From Saccharibacillus sp. JS10 (GTDB lineage Bacteria > Bacillota > Bacilli > Paenibacillales > Paenibacillaceae), in NCBI RefSeq assembly GCF_024436065.1, contig NZ_JANFNS010000001.1, positions 248,001-312,000 on the forward strand: 64,000 nt of DNA, in the 5' to 3' direction. The translations under genes and the position numbers were made by a program. Shown piece by piece: positions 58,361 to 64,000 of the stretch. The notes below the pieces were generated by a model. The model was not told the origin of the DNA. It ran no database searches and worked only from the letters and a program-made list of their open reading frames with translations. How positions within the stretch are numbered: the first letter of the stretch is position 1; each line of letters begins with the position of its first letter.

Positions 58361-59152
58361 TTATTTACGTGCGATTAAGGTGAAGGTCTTCGGAATTCCT
58401 TTATCAAAGCTATCTCCAGACAAATTCGGTTCTTCTTGTAGACGGGATAAAATTAAGCCGCTTTGCGCTACCGAAGTTACGATTTCGCCTAGATTCCATT
58501 TGCGCAACCAGACTTTCGGCGATTCGCCTTCGGCATATTTAGCAAAAGAAGCTTCTTGCTCTTCTAACGAAGAATCGAAATAATCGCCGTCTACTTTGTG
58601 TTTGCGGATTTTGGCTGTCGTGCCTCGCGAAGAAATCAACTTGGTTGATACAGGATGGAAATCCCGTAAAACAAATTCACCTTCGGGCGCCAGCAAGGTA
58701 TGAACCAAATTCATAAACGGAGTCAGGTCCGTAAAGTAATGCAAGATCCCCATTTCCGCAAATACAACATCGAAAGTGCCCGCAAGCGTCGCCGTTTCTA
58801 ACTTGAGTACGTCAGACACGATATAGGTCAAAGGAACATCAGCTGCGGTTGCCAGTTCTTGCGCGTAACGTTGATTACCCGGCGAAAAATCCACGACAGT
58901 GACTTCAGCACCCAGCAGTGCCAAAGCAATTGCTTTGCTTCCATTGGAACCCATTAGATTCATGATCTTTTTTCCTTGCGGATCACCGATCGCTTCGCCA
59001 AGTACCGATAACGATTTGGCAGGTTGAGCTTTGATACGTTCTGCGGCTTCAGCCGGTGTACCGAACCTTGTTACCCAAGCATCGTAGGTCTCCTGGTTCC
59101 ATGTTTCTTCATTAAAAGGGTGCGCAACATTCGCTGCATCCGGGTTTTGCAT
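58361..59152 (-). CDS. Class I SAM-dependent methyltransferase
   Basis: A 263-residue methyltransferase. The SAM motif I is KIMNLMGSNGSKAIALALLG (about 61-80; the usual GxGxG reads GSNGS), motif II EVTVVDFSPGN and motif post-I DVVFAEMGILHYF (about 128-140). It begins with NPDAANVAHPFNEETWNQ. It is 18 bp downstream of the large gene at 59171 in the same direction, so they are co-transcribed. The acceptor is unknown. A ribosome binding site GAAAGGAAG precedes the start. Confidence 0.88.
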   Translation of the reverse strand: MQNPDAANVAHPFNEETWNQETYDAWVTRFGTPAEAAERIKAQPAKSLSVLGEAIGDPQGKKIMNLMGSNGSKAIALALLGAEVTVVDFSPGNQRYAQELATAADVPLTYIVSDVLKLETATLAGTFDVVFAEMGILHYFTDLTPFMNLVHTLLAPEGEFVLRDFHPVSTKLISSRGTTAKIRKHKVDGDYFDSSLEEQEASFAKYAEGESPKVWLRKWNLGEIVTSVAQSGLILSRLQEEPNLSGDSFDKGIPKTFTLIARK

Positions 59153-59170
59153 GTTAATCTTCCTTTCTAA

Positions 59171-60625
59171 TCAATCTTGAATCCAAATAAGACCGCGATC
59201 TATTGCCGGAGCTGGATCTGCTTTTAGCAGCTTCACAGTCTGTAATACACGTAAATTCGGCACATGTTGCAGGTCTTCCAGAGAATGAACATCGAAGTAA
59301 CCGTCTTCCCCATTCCAGAACGGAATAATCTGAAGCTGAACTTGCTGTCCGGTCGAGACGACGAGCTTGGTTACATGGGCTAGATCTTCTTCGGTTAAAA
59401 TTAGACGCTCAAAATATTCTCGAACTTCGGGAATCGCCCGATCGCCTTCTTCGGCGATTGAAATTTCGCGTAACGCATATTCTTGTACAAAAACAACAAC
59501 GTCAAAACGCGGCGTGATTCTTTTTTGTTTGTACATTAATTCTTCGATCACCGCTAGCTTAAAGTTAAAATCAACAAATTCGACGCCTTTTGATCCATTT
59601 TTCGGACTGGGCATTGTATGTTCTTCGATCTGCGCAATGATCACCTGCGATTGCCTGAGCGTTTCGGAAGCTTTAGCCGCTAATGCGGTCTGGCGATGTT
59701 GAGCGATAACGAGATCCAGAACCAGCCTTCGATCATTTGATCGCGTAATTTGCAATAAAGGCTGCCTGCGCAGTGGATCATAAATAAAATCTTCGATAAA
59801 TTCGTCGAATTCTCGATCTGACCAAGTCGGCATATCAAGTTCCAGCTTTTGTAGCACAGGGCGAATCCCTAATTCTAACGCAGCTGCATCTTCCCCAATA
59901 AAAGAAGTCGCTAAGCTCAAGTAAGCTTTCCCTTTGTTTTCTTTAGGTTGATCCAGTTTGAGGTAAAAGTCAATCAGCCCGGCAAATTCTTGGGCATAGC
60001 AGGTATGGTAACCTAACATATAAATATGAACATGGTGACAAGCGGGGTAAAAAGTCCGAATCAGTTTCGGTAGCAGCGCTGCCGCTTCCGAGCGTAGATC
60101 GTCGTCGTCCATATAATGAGGATGATTGAAATAAACTTCGAATAACGCGGCAGCCGTATTGGACAATGAAGTATAAATCGTTTGGCTGAGTGATTCTGTT
60201 TGTCCTTTTGCAATCCATTTCCGTAGTAATTCAAGTACTCGATTGTGCTGCATGCGCAGCTCGTTGCGCAAAGCGTAAGAACTTTCCAGCGAAGCTTTAC
60301 GAAAAGCGAATAGTTCTGCTAATTTGGCAGTTTTGCGCGCCGAATCAATATCGTTGAATTCTTCTTTTTCCAATCGACTCAACATTATATCATAAAACCA
60401 TGAGCGCCTATCGGCAGTTAATAAAACAAAGCTGCACCACGCTTCATTGATTTGTTCATCTACATCTCTTTGGTCTTCCTCTGAAATTTCAAAATGATCG
60501 ATCCATTCGAAAGAAGCCACGACCCGTTCATAGCCTTCGGACTCAGGTATAAACCCTTGCAACCGAGTAAGCAATTGGTATGAGAGTTCCGTAGGCTCTT
60601 GATCGGGATTTGCCCGATTGGTCAT
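59171..60625 (-). CDS. Large protein of unknown function, DUF6892-like C-terminus
   Basis: A 484-residue protein I do not firmly recognise. ATG 60625 follows AATAGGAGG. Residues 1-350 are helical and rich in Leu, Arg and Glu, with no membrane segment. From about 355 the sequence VDFNFKLAVIEELMYKQKRI, FDVVVFVQEYALREISIAEE and IPFWNGEDGYFDVHSLEDLQ resembles the DUF6892 type; that name is from memory and uncertain. Similar proteins occur near polymorphic toxins as immunity partners, but no toxin is nearby. It forms a transcription unit with the methyltransferase. Confidence 0.55.
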   Translation of the reverse strand: MTNRANPDQEPTELSYQLLTRLQGFIPESEGYERVVASFEWIDHFEISEEDQRDVDEQINEAWCSFVLLTADRRSWFYDIMLSRLEKEEFNDIDSARKTAKLAELFAFRKASLESSYALRNELRMQHNRVLELLRKWIAKGQTESLSQTIYTSLSNTAAALFEVYFNHPHYMDDDDLRSEAAALLPKLIRTFYPACHHVHIYMLGYHTCYAQEFAGLIDFYLKLDQPKENKGKAYLSLATSFIGEDAAALELGIRPVLQKLELDMPTWSDREFDEFIEDFIYDPLRRQPLLQITRSNDRRLVLDLVIAQHRQTALAAKASETLRQSQVIIAQIEEHTMPSPKNGSKGVEFVDFNFKLAVIEELMYKQKRITPRFDVVVFVQEYALREISIAEEGDRAIPEVREYFERLILTEEDLAHVTKLVVSTGQQVQLQIIPFWNGEDGYFDVHSLEDLQHVPNLRVLQTVKLLKADPAPAIDRGLIWIQD

Positions 60626-60832
60626 CGCATTTCCTCCTATTACTTGACAGATGTCCATGACTTAAGTCGTTCGTTCTATAGTAACATTCTCTTCGCTTTT
60701 TGCACCAGTCCAACTTTTTGGAATCTGTTAAGTTGACGTTCAAAGCCATGTAAAAGTTGCGGGCTTCTGTAGTTCGTTTACCTCTCTTGATGTAAAATGA
60801 AAAAGAATCCGATACCCAAAGGAGAGGATCTA

Positions 60833-62239
60833 TTGGAACGTCTGGACAAAGTTTCTGTTGAAATTGATATGTCGGTACATCATCAAACATTTGAAGGTTG
60901 GGGTACGTCCCTGGCATGGTGGGCAAATGTCATCGGTGGCTGGAGCGAAGAACGTCAGCAAGAGATTGTGCAAAAGTTGTTTCATGCTACAGACGGAATT
61001 GGACTTAATATCGCAAGGTACAATATCGGCGGTACGAAAAACGCGGACGATCCTTTTTTGGAATATGGCAAAGCGATTTTGTCCTACCAAAATGAAGACG
61101 GCAGTTGGGACTTTTCGCGCGATCACAATCAACGTTCGATTCTTCAAAAAATCGCCGAGATCGTCGATGCACCGATTTTCGAAGCTTTTTCCAATTGCCC
61201 GCCATGGTGGATGACCAACTCTTACGATCCTTCTCGACCCGATGGAGCTGAAGGTTCAACTACAGGAGGGTTAGAAGGCGGCGATAACTTGAAGGCAGGA
61301 TCTGAAGCGGATTTTGCTCACTATCTAGTTGAAGTGGTTCGACATTTTCAAGAAGTTCACGGCATTACGTTTCGAACGATCGCTCCTTTTAACGAACCGG
61401 TAGCCGGATGGTGGAAATATAAAGTCACCACGCAAGAAGGCGCACAGATTTTACCGGAGCAGCAACAGATCGTCATTCGCGAAGTATACGAGGCTTTGAA
61501 GAAGTCAGGATTGTCGAATACCTTCATCAGCGCTTCAGACGAATCTTTTGTTCAGATGGCTTTGGATACGTGGAATGCGTTTGATCCAGAGACGAAAGCT
61601 TTAATTCCTCAAGTGAACACCCATACGTATAATGACTTTGATTATAATCCTCAAGAATTTTTGAGAACGGTTACATTTGACAAGAAAAAGCTTTGGATGT
61701 CTGAAGTCGGGTTTGAAAATGGCGTTCATCCTACTATTGATCCGACTTCTATGAGCGGTGCAAGCAAATTATCGGCGGGTATTACAAAAGATTTAAAAGA
61801 AATGCGCGCCGAAGCTTGGGTATATTGGCAAGCGGTAGAAAGTAACGTCAGTACATGGGGGCTGATTTTTGCTCCTTTTGAACAAAATGAAGCGGAATCG
61901 TATACGATGTATAAACAATATTACGCGTTAGGCAATTATAGCAAGTTTATTTCGCCGGGCAGTCGATTAGTGGCTAACAACGGACAAAAGTCATTGACGG
62001 CAATCGATCCTTCTGGCAAAAAAGTGACGATTGTGACTTATAACGATAGCGATACGGAATCTATAGAGTACACGTACCGGTTATCGGGATTGCCAAATCC
62101 TTCTTCAGTGAAAATCGCTGTATACCGCACAAGCGTAAAAGAAAATCTGCAACAATTGGACTCACTTTTATTGGAGAACGGTACGTTTGCGGCTGAAGCG
62201 ATCTGCCATTCGGTTACGACGTATGTCATTGAATTATAG
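60833..62239 (+). CDS. Glycoside hydrolase family 30 (beta-1,6-galactanase-like)
   Basis: A 468-residue GH30 enzyme. TTG 60833 is preceded by AAAGGAG and is preferred over ATG 60797, which overlaps a TAAAAT -10-like element. The acid/base Glu is in TIAPFNEPVAGWW (about 190) and the nucleophile Glu in LWMSEVGFE (about 290); HQTFEGWGTSLAWWANVIGG opens the (beta/alpha)8 barrel. The C-terminal ~90 residues are the beta-sandwich side domain. The NEPVAGWW and FEGWGTSLAWW wording is closest to endo-beta-1,6-galactanases, so arabinogalactan side chains are a likely target. With no signal peptide it acts on imported oligosaccharides. Confidence 0.87.
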   Translation: MERLDKVSVEIDMSVHHQTFEGWGTSLAWWANVIGGWSEERQQEIVQKLFHATDGIGLNIARYNIGGTKNADDPFLEYGKAILSYQNEDGSWDFSRDHNQRSILQKIAEIVDAPIFEAFSNCPPWWMTNSYDPSRPDGAEGSTTGGLEGGDNLKAGSEADFAHYLVEVVRHFQEVHGITFRTIAPFNEPVAGWWKYKVTTQEGAQILPEQQQIVIREVYEALKKSGLSNTFISASDESFVQMALDTWNAFDPETKALIPQVNTHTYNDFDYNPQEFLRTVTFDKKKLWMSEVGFENGVHPTIDPTSMSGASKLSAGITKDLKEMRAEAWVYWQAVESNVSTWGLIFAPFEQNEAESYTMYKQYYALGNYSKFISPGSRLVANNGQKSLTAIDPSGKKVTIVTYNDSDTESIEYTYRLSGLPNPSSVKIAVYRTSVKENLQQLDSLLLENGTFAAEAICHSVTTYVIEL

Positions 62240-62271
62240 ACCCTGAATCAGCATGAGTTAAAAAGATCAAA

Positions 62272-62313
62272 AAAGACCTCTTCTACATTCGATATGTAGG
62301 AAAGGTCTTTATT
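62272..62313. terminator. Bidirectional terminator after GH30
   Basis: AAAGACCT pairs with AGGTCTTT and inside it CTACAT pairs with ATGTAG, giving a two-part stem. It is between the convergent GH30 and GerQ-like genes. Confidence 0.7.
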
Positions 62314-62362
62314 CATAACTGTTCATTCTAAATCAAGCCCTTCTTGGCTTAAGATTAAATGC

Positions 62363-62740
62363 TTATTGCCCTGCGAAAAAAGCTTCGTTACCCGAATAGA
62401 AGTATCCAGTGGTATCGTCAAACACAACGTAATCGATACAATTCAGCGGAATCACTGTCCGTTGCCCATAATCGACACTCAATACGACATGATCGCTACC
62501 GGCTGCTTCCAAACGCCCTGCAAGCGAAGTTGCCGTAATTCCGGTGTTCATTCCGGCTACCATATAAAAAGTTCCGGTGCGACCCAGGTTATTTTGTAAG
62601 GTAGACCTAACCGTAGGCTGCTCATACTGCGTTTGCGGAATAGAAGCATCTGCCATCGATGAACCCGATCTTGTATATCCACTTCGTTGCTTTGCGCCGC
62701 TGCTGATCCGATACGTCACAGGTGAATATGAATATTCCAT
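62363..62740 (-). CDS. GerQ-like spore coat protein
   Basis: A 125-residue protein; ATG 62740 follows GAGGAGG. Residues 1-45 are polar and Ser/Tyr-rich, and residues 50-125 resemble GerQ: LQNNLGRTGTFYMVAGMN, then GRLEAAGSDHVVLS and VIPLNCIDYVVFDDTTGYFY. GerQ is a coat protein crosslinked by transglutaminase in Bacillus. The order of features fits, but the identity to GerQ looks moderate, so GerQ-family membership is likely and exact equivalence is not. Confidence 0.62.
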   Translation of the reverse strand: MEYSYSPVTYRISSGAKQRSGYTRSGSSMADASIPQTQYEQPTVRSTLQNNLGRTGTFYMVAGMNTGITATSLAGRLEAAGSDHVVLSVDYGQRTVIPLNCIDYVVFDDTTGYFYSGNEAFFAGQ

Positions 62741-62924
62741 CGTAATTCCTCCTCGTAAAAATGCAGATGACTGACTGTTGCCCAACAACTTGATGCTTGC
62801 CTGATTGCAAAAAAAGAGGAACGAGTATTTTGTATCTTTTTCATTACCCTTGTGCGTAGAAATCGAATCCGCATACAAAAAAAGCGGATGACATCTACTC
62901 GATGCTCCGCTTCTTCTATTTTAA

Positions 62925-63671
62925 CTATTCGACATAGATCATTTTCCGAGTCATACCGCCGTCTACGACTAATTCTGTTCCTGTCACGAATGTGTTATCC
63001 GGGTGAGTCAGATACAGACAAGCTTTGGCGACATCTTCTGTCTTGCCGACCCGTCCGCTTGGATGTTGCTGATGGTCTTCAGTACGTAATTGATCGTAGT
63101 TTTTCGTTTCAATCCAACCCGGGCTGATACAGTTGACTTGAATGCCATCTTCGCCGAGTGAAATCGCAAGCGAATGCGTTAAGGCTAAAATGGCCCCTTT
63201 GGAAGCCGCATACGCTTCAAAATTCGGTTCCGACATATGCGCACGGGTCGAGCATAGGTTTACGATCGAACCTTTGCCGTTTTTCCGCATATGCAGAGCG
63301 GCTTCGCGCGTTGCCAAAAAGGTGCCGCGTACATTCGTATTCATGACGTCGTCCCATTCTTTTACGCTCAGTTCATAAGGAGATTTCCAAATTCCAAATC
63401 CGGCGTTATTGATCAAGATATCAATCTTGCCGAACGCTTCAATCGTCTCGCGCATCAGTTGTGTAATATCCGACTCATTGGACATATCGCAAGGGACGAA
63501 GATAGCTTCGCCTCCTGAATTGCGAATTTCTGCCGCGGCTGCGGCGCCTTCTGGTTCTTGTGTATCCGCAAGTACGACGCGTGCGCCTTGCTCCGCATAA
63601 CTTTTAGCTAGCGTGTGTCCAATCCCTTGAGCGGCACCGGTAACAATCACGGTTAACGATTCAAAACTCAT
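62925..63671 (-). CDS. Short-chain dehydrogenase/reductase (SDR, sugar-acid type)
   Basis: A 248-residue classical SDR. Cofactor motif VTGAAQGIGHTLAKSYAEQG, the NNAG motif in ILINNAGFGIWKS, the catalytic Ser in VNLCSTRAHMS, and the active-site YAASKGAIL (Tyr and Lys). The Asp in VVLADTQEPEG suggests NAD preference. ATG 63671 follows AGAAGGAGC; the longer frame is not needed. Stand-alone gene; glucose 1-dehydrogenase-like and 2-keto-3-deoxy-L-fuconate dehydrogenase-like members share this form. The substrate is open. Confidence 0.9.
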   Translation of the reverse strand: MSFESLTVIVTGAAQGIGHTLAKSYAEQGARVVLADTQEPEGAAAAAEIRNSGGEAIFVPCDMSNESDITQLMRETIEAFGKIDILINNAGFGIWKSPYELSVKEWDDVMNTNVRGTFLATREAALHMRKNGKGSIVNLCSTRAHMSEPNFEAYAASKGAILALTHSLAISLGEDGIQVNCISPGWIETKNYDQLRTEDHQQHPSGRVGKTEDVAKACLYLTHPDNTFVTGTELVVDGGMTRKMIYVE

Positions 63672-63771
63672 CTCGTTGTCAGCTCCTTCTTCTATGTCTC
63701 TTTTACTATTAACCAAAGAAATCGTCGAAGGAAACTGAATAACTCTGGATACATAGAAGGATCGAATCTAG

Positions 63772-63954
63772 TTACGCGTAGTACATTGTGAGCAATCGAC
63801 CAGTTTCTTCTGCTTTCGGCTCTACTTGATCCAACATTCCTTGTTCTGCCCAGCAAGCCAGACATTGTTCTTCACTTTCGCAAATCGGAGCGTCTTGGCA
63901 CGTATAACAAAGGTTCAAATAATTACGGGTAAGTTGATTTGTTGGCGCAGTCAT
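63772..63954 (-). CDS. Cys-rich 60-residue protein
   Basis: A 60-residue protein that starts at ATG 63954 (MTAPTNQLTRNYLN) with AAGGGAGTG upstream. Five cysteines are in the order CYTCQDAPIC, then EEQCLACWAEQG, a likely single zinc-binding site (two CxxC pairs). The C-terminal third is acidic and ends in LLTMYYA. No family is recognised. It is upstream of, and in the same direction as, the SDR gene, 100 bp apart, so the two may share a transcript. The rest of the window (63955-64000) shows nothing. Confidence 0.6.
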   Translation of the reverse strand: MTAPTNQLTRNYLNLCYTCQDAPICESEEQCLACWAEQGMLDQVEPKAEETGRLLTMYYA

Positions 63955-64000
63955 CACAATCACTCCCTTTATAAATGTAGGTTGTTTGTCTTTCTATTTA

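Noticed and set aside
1-64000. CRISPR arrays, prophage, transposase, rRNA or tRNA genes
   Set aside because: I saw no regularly spaced direct repeats, no phage structural genes, no transposase motifs and no tRNA cloverleaf pattern.

Overview
The window is a contiguous chromosomal segment of a spore-forming, low-to-mid GC member of the Bacillota, most likely Paenibacillaceae (Paenibacillus or Saccharibacillus type). This is inferred from strong AGGAGG ribosome binding sites, sigma-A type promoters, typical Firmicutes families (YteA-type DksA protein, DUF896, YitT, YdbS/YdbT, DinB, a GerQ-like coat protein, ECF sigma factor with a DUF4367 partner) and many AraC-regulated sugar and glycan genes. 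I see no rRNA, tRNA, CRISPR array, prophage or transposase gene.

Layout. 0-3.2 kb: two drug-efflux modules, a MarR regulator with an MFS pump (cut by the window edge) and a Tet(L)/Tet(K)-like pump divergent from an ArsR-type regulator. 3.4-11.1 kb: an eight-gene operon joining a dipeptide-type ABC importer to an aspartoacylase/AstE-like hydrolase, an ornithine-cyclodeaminase-like enzyme and an AhpD-like protein; its substrate is unknown. 11.1-20 kb: YitT membrane protein, a small protein with a basic Lys/Ala tail, a TetR-controlled DUF4334/aldo-keto reductase/MFS operon, DUF896, a PP2C-like phosphatase, DinB, a TetR/DUF1348 pair under a perfect palindrome, and a GNAT enzyme. 20.2-21.1 kb: an AT-rich orphan gene with a Cys/His cluster.

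21.1-30.4 kb: plant-glycan and sugar-acid catabolism: a Zn-alcohol dehydrogenase, an aldo/keto reductase and a fuconolactonase-like amidohydrolase whose ends overlap, two AraC regulators, an esterase, a GH28 pectinase-type enzyme, a DapA-family aldolase and an EamA exporter. 30.7-33.7 kb: a self-contained biotin ECF importer (bioY, two ATPases, EcfT) under a clear BirA box. 33.9-41.7 kb: a nearly complete molybdenum cofactor set (moaA, mobA, moaD, moaE, mobB, moeA, moaC, moaB, moeB) with modA and modB but no modC. 41.9-47.1 kb: a PrpR-like regulator that has lost sigma-54 contact motifs, next to kdgT, a four-carbon sugar-acid kinase and pdxA2, which together fit threonate/erythronate use. 47.2-64 kb: a Fur-boxed ferredoxin-NADP reductase, M29 aminopeptidase, Zn-ADH, YteA-like protein, ECF sigma/anti-sigma pair, secreted protein, YdbS/YdbT PH-domain pair, CorC-type protein, methyltransferase, a large protein of unknown function, a GH30 glycosidase, GerQ-like protein, an SDR and a Cys-rich mini-protein.

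The most unusual non-coding signal is a ~215-bp structured repeat present twice (about 1.1-1.3 kb and 30.4-30.6 kb). Each copy sits between the stop codon of a transporter gene and its terminator, in the sense orientation. Paired changes preserve a 15-bp stem while the reading frame is not conserved, so a structured 3'-UTR RNA or a small palindromic mobile element is likely.
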